A stretch of 64,000 bases of DNA from Eurosta solidaginis (taxonomy: Eukaryota; Arthropoda; Insecta; Diptera; Tephritidae): the NCBI RefSeq assembly GCF_040869045.1, contig NC_090319.1, positions 65,382,779-65,446,778 on the forward strand, given 5' to 3'. Every line of letters starts with the position of its first letter. The stretch's first letter is position 1. Shown here in pieces: positions 44,340 to 56,519 of this stretch. The position numbers and the translations under genes were made by a program. Under the pieces are notes generated by a model, which saw nothing but the letters and a program-made list of their open reading frames with translations, did no database searches and was not told the DNA's origin.

Positions 44340-46685
44340 CCCATTAACGCCCAACTTTTGTTTTGCTACTTTATCATCTTTTTCTGTTAGTATGGTCCAA
44401 AATATAGAGACTAATGCACACAAAATTTTCTTAGTACTTAATGTAATATATTTTATTGCATCTGAAAGGTTTGTTCCCAAATGGGAACATTGGGTACATA
44501 AGACTTAAATCATGTTGTGATAGTCTACAAAGCAATGAACATATATACCTCGGTCGCATTCAGTACACATTTTACGAGCATTTTTTCACAGCGCACATCG
44601 TTTTTGTTTTCCATTTGGAATAGCGGCTAAAACATGTTTTGTTATGGCTCGGCTCTGCCTGAGTGTACGAACTGGGTGACCAAGCGTTTTCGGATCTGAG
44701 AGTCTAGTTTTTATGTGCAAATAGCTTCGCGCTACCATGCGAATGAAGTCAAGATATGGAATTTTGTCATGACTTAAATTATATATAACGAATGCATTAC
44801 ACATACAAATATCCAGACAGTTTGCAAAAAGCCTAAAGTACCATTTTTTTCCTTTAATTTCTACGGGATACTTGTTGATATGCCAGTCTAACTTATCCAC
44901 ACCTCCCATGTATTTGTTATATTGTGATATTACATGCGGCTGAAGAACTTCAACATATTTTTTATGCTTTTTACTGTACCTTTGCACAGACTGCATGGGA
45001 TTTACACTTTGATGGTTGGTAATAACTTTTACACATCTGTTATCATTCCACGAAAGAACTAATACTTCGTTATTTTTATCAAATCTATAAACAGTAGCGC
45101 CACGAGGCTCTTTTTTCATAGCCTCATCTGTTTTTATCGGACACTTAGTTAGACGGTTGGATCTGGAAGTATCAGTAGTATGCACATTTTTTTTTATTAA
45201 GAACTGAAACTAGTCTGAAACATGAAAAAAAATTGTCAAAATAAAACTCGTGGTCTTCAGGATACTCTAGAAGTTGAACCATTGAAGTAATAACCTTTTC
45301 GCCAACACCAGTCAAGTCTTTCTCAACCGGGTCCCTTTTCCCCTGATAAAGCTCAATGTTGTAACAAAATCCAGCTTCTCCGCAGGCCATGATCCACTGC
45401 TTTAAGCCAAACCATATTGGCTTTCCTCTGATAAATTGCTTTAGGAAGTGACCTCCGTAATACCTTACCATCTGCTCATCTATAGACAATTGTTTTGAAA
45501 AAACATTAAGCTTTAAAAAAATTTCATTCAGCTTTTCAATCATTGGCTTTATTTTGAAGTCCTTTTCAGGAATACCACCTCGAATGTTTTCATTGTTATT
45601 GAAGTGCAAAAATCGTTTGATTTCAAGGTATCTGTTCCTTGGCATGCAGTTTCTTACAATTTCAATGTGAACGTCGTCGTCTGTGCACCAATACATCCTT
45701 TCACTGGGTAAACTGTGGTATGATGTAAAAATCAATATGCCAAGAAACTAACGAAAACATTCTGAAGAAAGGCAGAAGTTATGGAAATTACATTGGTGTG
45801 CATAGCGCAAACTTTCGTCAACTATGTGTTGAACTAGCGATTTGTCAAAAAAGAATTCAAAAATTTCAAATGCCTCTCTTTGCTGAAAATTCTCTCGAGT
45901 TTTAATTATATTATCCTGGCAGCGTTTAGGCGATGGAAAATTGTTACTATAACTTGCATCAGTATGAAGCCATCGCGATGTGCAGGCTGGATTTTCTTCT
46001 TCCAGCTTTTGTCTTTTCGAAGTTGTACTTGGCGTGAAGTCGACATCAGTAAAATGAATTTCTACTTCGCCAGGAACATCCTTCCGTTCTGTAACTTCGT
46101 CAAGATTGTCTTCATCAATATCTTCACAATCAGTCAGGGTATCAGCATCTGGAGGCAGTTGCACTATATCAATAGCACTTTCGTCATCCAGCTCTGCATC
46201 CTCGAGGAGTTCTTTTAAAATTCCTTCAATTTCATGAAGTTTAAGAGCTCTTTGGCTAAACATGCTTTAGATATAAAAATATCAGCCAAAAACTATAACG
46301 AAAAATATTTACAAAATTTGTGTACATAGTGCCTAATGCTTCCAATTGGGAACATTGGAAAAACGTTGAAATTGTGCAATTTACGTTAGTTATTTTATTT
46401 ACTTACATCACAACCTAGCACTGTAAGAAAATACCACTTCAATTTTTAGGTTAAATCAACAAAAGTTTGCAGATAAAATCCTTAAATAAGAAAAACGTGC
46501 CACTTCCGAGAATATTTGCTTGCTACTGACCACGTGATCGTGAGAGAGCATCAAGAACAGCTGATTATATGCATAGATATGTGGGAATGTGTAATTCGAT
46601 ATCGATTTTTTGATCAGTGGTTCTTATTCGATAATATCTAAAGATTTGTGCAAGCTCCCAAATGGGAACATTGGGCGCTAATGGG
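44340..46685 (-). mobile_element. piggyBac-like element 2, 2.3 kb, nearly intact
   Basis: The left flank is TTAA (44336-44339) followed by CCCATTAACGCCCAA. The right end is TTGGGCGCTAATGGG, its inverted partner. The right flank reads TCAC where TTAA is expected, so that side has changed. A subterminal CCCAAATGGGAACATTGGG occurs near both ends (about 44474 and 46658), with a variant near 46348. The transposase on the minus strand fills most of the element. Its termini and protein differ from element 1, so the two are separate insertions. Confidence 0.85.
44586..46263 (-). pseudogene. piggyBac 2 transposase (one stop, one homopolymer frameshift)
   Basis: Starts with the ATG at 46261-46263. The N-terminus is acidic (about residues 15-75). 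The DDE domain carries the three catalytic Asp blocks: SIDEQMVRYYGG, FYFDNFFSCF and YMGGVDKLDWH. A Cys-rich tail begins after 44586 (CTECDRG) past a TAA. Only two defects separate the parts: a TAA near 45748 and a one-base frame change at an A10 run near 45186-45195. Both could be sequencing or assembly errors. Length without them is near the family norm of 560-600 residues. The enzyme would excise and insert at TTAA. Confidence 0.8.
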
Positions 46686-46958
46686 TCACGTCGCTGTTTA
46701 TACACAAATATTTTTGTTGTTGAAACTTGCTATTTGATGAAGAGTGGGTAACGAGAAAAGCGCGTGCACTGAGTTTCTTGCGCTTGGCGACTTGCTTTGA
46801 GCTGTCTATTTTTTATGTTTTCAAATTCTGATTTTTGTAAATTTTTTTTTTGATTGAGGAACTTTTGCCTGATTTTGAATAGAAATTTTTATAAGTTTAT
46901 TAAATATTTCTTATATTTCACAATAATTTTTCAAATTTTCAATGAATAAAAAAAAGGT
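46686..46958. other. Unassigned spacer
   Basis: Short AT-rich sequence. Nothing recognised. Confidence 0.35.
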
Positions 46959-49900
46959 TTAGAAAGAATTTATATAAAATGTCAAATTGTTGCTTAGAAA
47001 GAGCCGCCGTGTGTAAATCTGATACGCAACTTCAAACGAAGTTGAAGTCGAAGCTAAGCATGGGGCCATATATTCCGTTTGCCCGATATTAGACGAGGAT
47101 ATACTGCTATGGACATATGGCCTGCACACAAGTTGCCCCGAGACCTTGAGTCTTGTTGCGGTGGCTAACGCGATAGTTTTGGCCATTAGATCTGCAGGCG
47201 TGATGTGTAGAATGGCAAGCAATGCTACTGTCGGAGTAGTTTTTAGGGCTCCCGTTATGCTAATCTTTGATAATCTACATGCCCCTAAATTTGTTTCGTA
47301 TTCGTACTTTTTTGTGTGGCTGTCCACCAAACAAGGACCCCATTGTAAAGTATGGGTTTGACAATTGCCGTAACGGAGTTTATGTCAACGTGCATCCTAG
47401 CATCCTCTTGCATGCATACGGTGTCGCGTAGGCTTTCTTCGCTCTCTCTTTCACAGACAACTTACTATTTAGGATGACTCCTAGATATTTTGGTGCTATA
47501 TTTTTCTTCTAGGGTTACACCTCCAAGCTTAGGCTTTGTCCAATTAGGACCTATATTTGCTAGTAAATACGTGAATTTTTCCGCGTTGGTAGTTAACTCG
47601 ACGCTAGATGCCCAGGCCTGTACATGCCGAAGTGCCTGATCCACCAGAGAGTTTATTGTTGTTAGGCATCTGCCGTTTATTATGACTTTAACGTAATCTG
47701 ATATGCAGTTTGACTGGTCCTCCGTGGAAACCCCTAAGCAATTGGTTGATAACCAGCGTCCCCACCTTGCAGCGCTTCTATGTTCACTGATTTTATTGCC
47801 TCGCATAGACCCCATTGCGACGTGATCACTCCGCAGCTTAACTTCGAGCCGATCCAAGCAAAATAGATGTCAAACTATTGGTCATCCTATATCCTCCGGA
47901 TGCAGACGTTTTCATTGCCTATTCAATTTTGGCATTTGTCATCAAAGCTGGTACCTCTCCCTCCGTATTAGGAGTGTAGATGTTGTTACATCATCTCCTG
48001 ATGGGAAGTGTGTTAAGTAGTGCCTCAAGGGACTCTTCACCGACCTTTTTTATCAGTGCCTGGGCCGCATCTCCCTTGGATACGACTTTCCTGTTGTTTT
48101 TGTTGTTGTAGCGATAAGCTTACTCCTCGAAGGCTTTGGGGAGTGTTAGCGATGTGAATTGTGTGATTGAATCTGATATTTTAGTCGCCTCTTACGACAA
48201 GCATACTTACCGCGGGTATATTCTAACCCCCTAATCCGCTGGGGGATACGACTTTCCTCAGTCTCGCCGTTTCGCTATAGCATTCTATGTTCCCACAGAA
48301 AATTTTCCATGAAACCCTCTTCGACCTGTTGATTTCACGTTTAAAGATCCACAACAGATCTCATATTCATCCCAACACTCCTCATTTTCCGCAACATCTG
48401 CCAACTAAAGAATCTCTTTTACGTGCCCTCTAAGAAGAATCAACTCCTTACTACACCATGGTGGCTTTACTTTCCCTTTGAATCTTCTCAGAATTGTTGC
48501 ACTCCTCCAACTCCTCAACAGTGGTAACCTCTTTTGGCTGTTTGGCAGTCCGTTGCCTTAGGGTTTCCCCTTCTCTATGCTGAAACAGAAAGTGTATGGT
48601 CTGAGGATGTCCTGTCAAGGACCCTCTATCCATACCCCGATATAATAAAACTCAATGTGTTATCATGTTGCTTGACATATGTACTGCTGTTAGCAACCTG
48701 TAGACTACTCTATAGTATATAATAAAAAAGGGACTCATCTCTACCATTAATATCGTCCCCTCCCCATACGCTGTGATGCACATTCGCATTCCCACCTATG
48801 ACAAGCCGTCCTCTGCACCCTTCTTGATCCACCAGCCTTTTGAACTCTTCTGGTTGGGCTTCCACGTTATGGGCCATGTAGCAGGATGTTTGGATAAGGG
48901 ACGGTTCTTTTTCCCCCTCTATTGCTACCGTTGCCAGGTCTGCAGTGCTGAAGTTAGATAGAATAAACAAGCATAGGTGTTTTATAACCATGACTTCATC
49001 TCTTACCCTGCTGTTCGTCTTTGTATAATAAACGCTGAATCCGTGAGCGCTGAAGCCAGAAACCTTTCCTCCAGATCAGACCCATGGCTCCTGTATCAGC
49101 GCCGCATCAAAAAACCCCTCCTAAAGTGTCTGTAAGACTCGCAACGCCATTGAGCTGTTTGTCTCTCTCCAAATTCTCCGCCACTGCACTCAAGCAATAC
49201 ATCTTTTCGATGTTTCCGGGGTTTGTAGGTACGTTTGTCCCTCCTCTGATATAAGCGTATCTGCTACACTCGCAGCTTTATCAGTCTTTTTGCCCAATTC
49301 CAACACCTCTGCCTTTCGGTTGACACCAGTCCATTGGGATTGTTGCAGTCTAGCAGTGCCATAGTTAAGGACTGTTTTGCAACTTTGTTCATCCTCTTCT
49401 CGGTGAAAACCAGAGCCTCATCATTAGCTCCTTTGAGTTACACCGAATAAGCTGGAATCTGGTCATTACCTCCCTTTGGTTTATTACCATTTACGTTTTT
49501 GTTTCTTATTTCCTCTTCCGGTACTACAGCTTTTAGGGTACATGGGTTTCTAGAACTTCTCTCTTCTCTCCGCCTTGCAGAATTTGAGGTCTGGTTGCTG
49601 TCATACCGGCTTGCTTCCTGGTTCTGGGACGGGGCGATTTCCCTACGCCTCCTAACTCTTAAAAGCACTCTTGTCAGGTTTAGCTGATCGTTGCCTCTTT
49701 ACTCTCGGGCACTGTCTCTTTGGCCCATGCCAACCGATCGCTCTCGTTGTTGGTTGGCCTAGCGACGCAATCGCTTTTTACTTCTCATCCTTACTTTAGA
49801 AGTTTTTGAGTTCATATCGGTCGTACGACCACCTGTCCAACAAGGCGGGCTCAGCGGTCTAATGTTAAGAGTGGGGATAAAACACGTCCGCTACAACAAC

Positions 49901-50040
49901 GCCCCTTGCTGTGGTAAGTCCATTATTACATCCCGAAGCGATCCGGTATGGGGAAGGGTCCGCTCCGAAAATATCCCCTGGCTGCAATTCATCCAATAGG
50001 GACTGTGCCTAGCAGCCTTGATTAGGACGTTGGAAAGATG
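46959..50040 (-). mobile_element. LOA/Bilbo-like element, degenerate 3'-truncated copy
   Basis: Same family as 2941-8289, heavily decayed. On the minus strand: 5' UTR with GGTCGTACGACCACCTG and CAACAAGGCGGGCTCAGCGG (about 49818-50030), gag-like basic region (49438-49668), endonuclease centre (48710-48991, GGNANVHHSVWG), endonuclease end (48451-48633), RT fragments (47465-47857) and thumb (46959-47330). The RNase H and 3' UTR are missing. It keeps the endonuclease centre that the 2941-8289 copy has lost. Confidence 0.75.
48093..48243 (-). mobile_element. Short retroposon (151 bp) in the LOA relic
   Basis: GGATACGACTTTCCT is duplicated at 48078-48092 and 48244-48258. On the minus strand the insert starts CCCAGCGGATTAGGGGGTTA and ends in an ACAACAACAAAAAC-type A-rich tail. 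It includes TACCCGCGGTAAGTATGC. A 15-bp duplication and A-rich tail indicate target-primed insertion, so this is SINE-like, although no clear tRNA boxes are seen. Confidence 0.75.
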
Positions 50041-50853
50041 TCAATTTTACCTTGTTTAATATTATAAAAAGCGATAAGTATTTCAATGAGTTTTAGTAAG
50101 TATGTATTTATTTTTTTGTCAACTCAGAATTGGTGAAATTGAAATAAATTTATGAGTTTCATTCAACGAATATAACCAAAACTTTTTATTAAATCGCATT
50201 TTCTAGATAATACCATAAGAACATCGCCATTTCGACTACTGAGTGGAATTTCACGCTATCTCAGCCACCATTTCGAAAACGCGCTACCTCTGCCTAAATT
50301 TAAAATGTTTTGACGTGAGATGGGGCATTTATACAACAAGTTCTTTAATGAGGCTTTCAGCCGAGATAGGGCGATGTTCCACTCAGCAGTCATATATGTA
50401 ATACTTCGATATTGCTACAACAATATGTGCGCAATGACTTTTTAATTCACGAAGTATTTTGATTTTGGCAGCTTAAGTTTTACAATAAAAAATTATAATT
50501 TAGGTACATCTCCTCATGGAAAAGGAGAAAAGGAAAACATTTTTATTTATTTATTTATTTATTTAATTATTTATACATTTATTTAAGTATTACATACATT
50601 TATGTGGGTTTACACAAATAATGTTTTATTCTTCACAATTTTGTCAATTTTGTAACATATTTTATTTCAATTCATTGTTTGTATTACATTTTCACATTTA
50701 TATATTTATTTTAAAACTAATTATTATTTATTTGAATGTTGTAAAAAGCATATCATATTTTTAATATTTCATATTTTAAATTCTCATATTTTAAATTTAC
50801 GTTTTCAAGTTCACGAGAAGACGACGACTGTTTATAGAAACTACTACGTTAAT
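50041..50853. other. AT-rich spacer 3' of the protease homologue
   Basis: TTTATTTATTTATT runs near 50540-50590 and otherwise unassigned. It contains the likely 3' UTR of the neighbouring gene. Confidence 0.45.
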
Positions 50854-51666
50854 TTAATAGTTTTTTCCTGAGCGTGTTGCTTTTTTATCTAAATGCACAG
50901 TGTTTCTATGCTCAGTGTTATCCGTTCCTACATTTATGACATCATTTATTAGCCCTTTTGATGGCGGCCCCCTATTTCTTTTTATATATATATGAGGATA
51001 TTTTCCCTTAGATATATCTGTATATAAAATTGAAGTACGTATATAAGATGCCACAGCACAAAGAGTTCCGTCCACAACGCCCGGTGCTCCACGTTTTATT
51101 CCCTTTGCACCTTGTCCACAAATTGTGTTGCAGCGAAATATACGCATTTTCGAATCGAATTCAGCTCGACAATGGTCCTGTTCTGCTATAATTTCGACAG
51201 TAGAGCAGATATGATGAGGATTTTTTGAAGACCATCCCTTAACTTCCATTTGCATGCCCGGTTGTAATGGAATTTTGCAAGGTCCTATTGTTCGAACTGT
51301 ATCTCGGTTAAAGGGAGATTCCACTTGAATTATACCTAATTCCATATCCGTTCCGACGTATCCGACGATTTCATTTATCATAAAAGATTTCCCTTGGCGA
51401 ACGTGCTCTTGCCCGGCACCAGCTTTAACTGTGATCATTGTCGGTTCTACGTACATGCAATTTACATCTGTAGCCACGCTTTCCAAGGTGATCAATGATC
51501 CAGCGCATATATACATGCCGTTATAAAATATTGCCACCACATATAATTCATCCTCTGTAACCACAGGACTGCTAGAACTGCTACCCCCCACGCGAAATTC
51601 CGGATTCGTGTGGGTGAAAGGGAAGTTCAGCGCGACCAACAGGACCAAATAATTTCTTAAACTCAT
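50854..51666 (-). CDS. Serine protease homologue (catalytically dead), copy B
   Basis: A 270-codon uninterrupted frame without introns. Residues 1-22 are a signal peptide, followed by a Ser-rich linker (28-34) and an S1 trypsin-like fold: CAGSLITLE (53-62), DVNC at 67-70 where trypsins have AAHC, the Asp region at 107 (TDMELGIIQV), VKGW (142-145), and KRGAPGVVDG at 191-200 where trypsins have GDSGGP. His is replaced by Asn69 and Ser by Arg192; only Asp is kept. So it folds as a protease but should not cleave. Insect homologues of this kind act as cofactors or binding proteins, often in immunity or seminal fluid; which applies here is unknown. The C-terminal tail (about 215-270) is longer than usual and basic. 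Confidence 0.75.
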   Translation of the reverse strand: MSLRNYLVLLVALNFPFTHTNPEFRVGGSSSSSPVVTEDELYVVAIFYNGMYICAGSLITLESVATDVNCMYVEPTMITVKAGAGQEHVRQGKSFMINEIVGYVGTDMELGIIQVESPFNRDTVRTIGPCKIPLQPGMQMEVKGWSSKNPHHICSTVEIIAEQDHCRAEFDSKMRIFRCNTICGQGAKGIKRGAPGVVDGTLCAVASYIRTSILYTDISKGKYPHIYIKRNRGPPSKGLINDVINVGTDNTEHRNTVHLDKKATRSGKNY

Positions 51667-51990
51667 TTTAAACTATAACTTTTTGAGATGCTTGTTAAAT
51701 ATTGAGTAAATCAAGATAAGTTTTGTGGGCGCTATTTATACATCAGTGGATTGTGTGAATAACAAATAAGTAGAAACTTCTAGATTCAGTAAATGGGCAC
51801 AAAGCAAATATTTGGCTGTTTTAAAAAAAAACAAAATTTCATTGTGACTTGTTTATATATTTGCACAGTTTAATTTTGCTATTGAATTAAGAAAGGCCAT
51901 GTGATATGTTTGTATTTTTAATGAATAAACACAGAAAAGTACAAAGGGTGCACTAATTAGTTGTATCTGTTTCCAAACTGCTACTCTCAG
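51667..51990 (-). promoter_or_regulatory. Upstream region of protease homologue copy B (unit 4)
   Basis: 5' UTR, TATA box and about 250 bp of upstream sequence, complete and next to its gene. It is the reference for the orphan units at 9586-9850 and 18116-18390. The far end passes directly into the ACAAGTAAGGAAG repeat, as in unit 3. Confidence 0.6.
51732..51740 (-). promoter_or_regulatory. TATA box of protease homologue copy B
   Basis: TATAAATAG on the minus strand, 66-74 bp upstream of the ATG at 51664-51666. The same box is kept in the other three copies of this upstream region (648-656, 9598-9605, 18133-18141). Confidence 0.6.
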
Positions 51991-52642
51991 AGAAAAAACG
52001 CATTGTAAAACAAGTAAGGAAGTCTAAGTTCTGGTGAAACCGAACGTTACAAACCCAGCTGTACACTTGAAATGCTGCTGTTTTGTGTGCTTAATGGCGT
52101 TACAAAGCTGCGCAATAATACATATACATATGGTTCTATTATGAACTAACTTTTCTTCGAGCTATGGCTCACGAAACATAGAAAATTGCTTAGTCATAAA
52201 AGGGGCGGTGCCACGCCAATTTTTTAAAATTTGAAGTTTTTCCTATTTATTGTCATAAACCCATTTGGGGAATGAAATACCATTGATATAAAGCTCTTTT
52301 TTGCAAAAATATAGCTTATTTTATTCGTCCACGACCCTTTAAAAAATCCTTCATATAAAAGTGGGCGCGGTCCTTAACCGATTTCGTTAATTTTTCTTCA
52401 AATCATTCCTTGTAGTAAATGCAACCTCTCTGCCGAATTTTGTTACGATAGGTTTAACGATTTATGATTTATGATTAATAATATTTGTAAAATTGATTTT
52501 ATCACAAGTGTGCGGTGTCACGCCCATTTTAAAATTTGTTTCCAAATTTTTATCAAGAGCCCCTGTAACAGGCCACACGTCAAATTTCAAAATTCTAGGA
52601 GTATTATTTACTAAATAATCAGGTTTTTTGTGTTTTCCAAAA
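51991..52642 (+). repeat. Dispersed ACAAGTAAGGAAG repeat (copy 2)
   Basis: The counterpart of 18391-19043 with few substitutions. Same lack of coding capacity. Confidence 0.5.
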
Positions 52643-52999
52643 TCTATATATATAAAAATGAAATGATGTTCGTTCCTGTCCATGTTTTGGGGCCAATACG
52701 AGGCCAATTTTATTCGTTCTTTTTTCATATTATAGGGATCAAATGGGGGAAGGCTTTTAGCAAAAAAAAATTTTTTTTAAATATCTAGGTTCTTGAGATA
52801 TAGGTCAAAACGTGAACCCGGATAACCCTACGATGTGTTTATATAATATGGATATCAAATGAAAGCTGTTGATGAGTTCTTTAGCAGAGGGCAATTTTCA
52901 TACATCTGGGTGACTAGGGTCTCAATATATTGGCCAAAACGTGGATCAGAATAACCTTAGGATGTGTTTTTACATTATGGGTATCAATATTGACATATG

Positions 53000-53988
53000 A
53001 TAATAATAATTTCACAAATGTGATTTTTTTTAAGCCAGGCGCAGAAACGAATAAAAAATTTAGCGCTGTGAATTATTATTCATATCGATTAATGATTCGT
53101 GAAAATGAAGAATCTCACATTCTGAAATCCAGAAGATTGTTCCACCAATTTGTCGTGGATATGTATGCAAAAAGTGAGACCGAGCGCTTAAACTATATCA
53201 AATTCAACCAGACTAAGTTACGGTCCGAGGAATACATTCACTTACGGGATGCCGTGAATAACGATGGAATTGTGAATGACATCGGTAGAATGATCATATT
53301 ACCAGAAACATATACTGGTAGCCCGGAACACATGCATGAATATGCACAGGATGCCATGGCGTATGTTTGTGCTTATGGACGGCCGGATCTGTTTATTACT
53401 TTTACATGCAATCCGCAATGGAGTGAAATCAAAGACCATTTGTTTCCTGGCCAATCCCCAATAAATCGACGCGACATAACTGCACGTATTTTCAAACTAA
53501 AACTAAAATCACTTATGGACTTTATTGTCAAACATAGAGTGTTTGGAGAGGTGCGTTGTTATATGTATTCCGTTGAATGGCAAAAGCGGGGATTACCGCA
53601 CGCACACATTTTGATTTGGTTGGTTGATAAAATTACACCGGATCAAATTGATAGTGTGATATCAGCTGAAATACCGGATCAAACGATTGATACAGATTTG
53701 TTCGAAGTCGTCACAAAAAATATGATACATGGACCTTGCGGTGCATTGAATGTAAACTAGCCGTGCATGATTGATGGAAAATGTTCGAAGCGATACCCAC
53801 GAGCATTAATTTCGGATACGTTCACGGGTGACGATGGATATCTGGCATATCGTCGTCGATCCACTGATGACAATGGTAAGTCAACGATAATTAAGATGGG
53901 AAATCAAAATTTTGAAGTTGACAAACGTTGGATTGCCCCATATTGTCCATTGTTGTCCAAAACATTCAAAGCACATATTAACGTATAA
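53000..53988 (+). pseudogene. Helitron Rep (HUH endonuclease) region, copy 2
   Basis: Same blocks as copy 1 (SRRLFHQFVVDMYA, FITFTCNPQW, RGLPHAHILIW) and the same TAG, here at 53758-53760. The frame is open further upstream because the local duplication of copy 1 is absent. The first residues of the open frame (from 52930) come from the 127-bp repeats and are not Rep. The linker frames follow at 54035-54370 and 54415-54678, broken at the same places as copy 1. Confidence 0.85.
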
Positions 53989-54822
53989 ATAAAGGAAGCG
54001 ATATGGCTGTATTCGGTGCAGTCCAAAATATCAAATGGGGCGTTATATAAGCAGTAACGAAGCGATATGGCGAATTTTTTCATTCCCAATACACGAAAGA
54101 CATCCAACAATCCTTCATTTAGCGGTTCACCTTGAAAATGGCCAACGCGTTTATTTTACTCCTGAAAATGCAGCGCTTAGAGAAACAAGCTCACCGTCTA
54201 CAACTTTGACTGCCTTTTTTCATTTATGTCAATCGGACTATTTTGCAAGGACATTGCTATATGCAGAAGTGCCACAATATTTCGCATTGGATAAATCCAG
54301 GAAAGCATTTAAAAGGCGAATACAAGGAAAACCAGTTCAAGGTCATCCTAATGTGTTCTCAATATATTAGGACGCATTTATGCAGTTCATCCAAATAATG
54401 CTGAGTGTTTTTACTTGCGATTGTTGTTAATTAATGTTCGTGGCCCAACATCATTCCAAACTTTAAGAACAATTAATGGTGAATTGTGCGCTACATATCG
54501 GGAAGCATGTCAACAATTAAATATGTTGGAGGATGATAAGCATTGGGGAGATACCTTTGCCGTTTCAGCTGTAATAGCCAGTCCACGTCAAATACGAACA
54601 TTATTTTCGATAATAATTGTAATATGCTCCCCAACTAATCCATTGAAACCAAATACGTCGAAATACTGCAAATTATGAGTTGGAATTCACATTGGAAATT
54701 TACAATGAAGCATTGATAAGGATTGACGACATTTGTTTGGCTATGTCAAACAAATCGTTAGTACAATTGGGCATGCCAGCAGCAAATCGTCCAATACATG
54801 CTCATATGTTCAATCGAGAACT

Positions 54823-55149
54823 GGGGATCAATTCTCTAACTGTGAAAAACTGAAAAATGTATACTCATTGAAAACTCATTTGCACACACAATTTACACTT
54901 TAAATTTTCATGCGATTCTGTAAATTATTGTGCACATTGTTTTGCTGAATGAGCGCTGAATGTAAAAGTTTTATGTCAGTGAGAAAATATTCATCAAACG
55001 CCATGAAAACAAAAAAGTCATTCTGCAACAGTGCGTATGAGTTTTGAATGTCACAATAGTGTACACAGGCTGCCAAGGCAACTCACGAAGTTTTTATCAG
55101 TGAGTTTTTTTGTTCACAGTTTTGCTTTACGGAATCAGAATTTCAAAGT
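54823..55149. mobile_element. MITE in Helitron 1 (copy 2), right end deleted
   Basis: The left terminus GGGGATCAATTCTCTAACTG matches 21712 onward. At about 55150 the sequence jumps straight into the helicase (GATGCTCATGGGGGAAC), so the MITE's right end and about 120 bp of helicase coding are gone. Confidence 0.65.
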
Positions 55150-56408
55150 TTGGATGCTCATGGGGGAACAGGCAAAACCTTTTTGATTTCATTGATATTA
55201 GCAACAATTCGATCAGATAATAACGTTGCATTGGCACTCGCTTCTTCCGGCTACATTACTGGAAGGCGGTCGCACAGCACATTCTCCATTAAAGTTGTCT
55301 TTGAATATGCAGGTAAATGAAACACCAACATGTAATATTTCAAAAACATCTGGAATGGCAATAGTTCTTAAAGTATGTAAGCTCATCGTATGGGACGAGT
55401 ATACTATGGCACACAAGAAATTATTGGAAGCACTTGATAGAACTTTGAAAGATCTACGAGAAAGCCAAACAGCGAGGTGCCATGATCCTATTGGCTGGAC
55501 ATTTCAGGCAAACATTACCTGTGATCCCAGAATCCACGGCTGCAGATGAAATCAATGCATGTTTAAAATCATCGTATTTATGGAGACATGTAAACAGGCT
55601 TACACTTACTACAAACGTATGTGTTCAACTACAAAACGATCCGTCAGCAGCTGAATTTTAACAGCAATTACTGAAAATCGGAAATGGCCAAATATCTGTC
55701 GATCCAAAAGGAATGATTACATTGCCTAACAATTTCTGCACATTTTCACAGTCTAAAGAGGCATTGATGCAGAGTGTATTTCCAAACATATTTCAACATT
55801 ACATAAACTATGATTGGCTCAGCGAAGGAGCAATTTTAGCTGGGAAAAATAAGGACGTCAATGATATAAATGCAGCTATTCTGTATCAAATACCTGGTCG
55901 CATAGTTGCATATATGTCAATGGACACTATTACTGATCAAGATGATGTCATAAATTATCCAACTGAATTCTTAAACTCACTCGATTTGCCAGGCATACCA
56001 CCTCAAAATTTACGATTAAAAATTGGAGCACCGATTATTATGCTGCGCAACATTAATGTGACACGACTTTGCAACGTTGCCAGACCCGCTGTGAAGAAGC
56101 TAATGGGTAACGTTATCGAAGCAACAATTTTGAAAGGGAAGTACAAAGGAGAAGACGTTTTGATAGCCAGAATTCCACTGATTCCGACGGACTTACCATT
56201 CGATTTCAAACGCCTTGCCTTCGCTATGACAATCAATAAGGCGCAAGGACAGTCTCTACAAATGTGCGGTATTAATTTAGAATACCCAATTTTTTCTCAT
56301 GGACAATTGAATGTAGCTTGCTCACGAGTAGGCAAACCATCGTCTTTATTCATTTACGCGAAAGATGGAAAAAGCAAAAACGTTGTCTACCAAAAAGTGT
56401 TACAATAA
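55150..56408 (+). pseudogene. Helitron Pif1-like helicase, copy 2
   Basis: Walker A (DAHGGTGKTF) survives right at the deletion edge. Walker B appears as LIVWDEYTMAHK, with Tyr where copy 1 has Cys. The C-terminal third is one open frame of 231 codons (55713-56408), better kept than in copy 1 apart from a six-residue in-frame deletion before the FAMTINKAQGQSLQ block. Frameshifts remain near 55310 and 55500. Confidence 0.8.
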
Positions 56409-56519
56409 AGTTCGAATGAAATTGTATCAAAGAATTTGCTTTGTTTCGTATTAATTTTATTCTCTTTCAGCAAATCATTGAATTTATTGCCTAGCGAAGC
56501 GGGCGAGGGTACACGCTAG

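Larger units (their letters stand above)
52643..56519 (+). mobile_element. Helitron 1 (copy 2), 3.9 kb
   Basis: TC at 52643 and CTAG at 56516-56519, with the same flanks as copy 1. It holds the Rep region, linker, a MITE truncated at its right end, and a helicase whose 5' part is deleted. It is about 670 bp shorter than copy 1. Confidence 0.85.
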
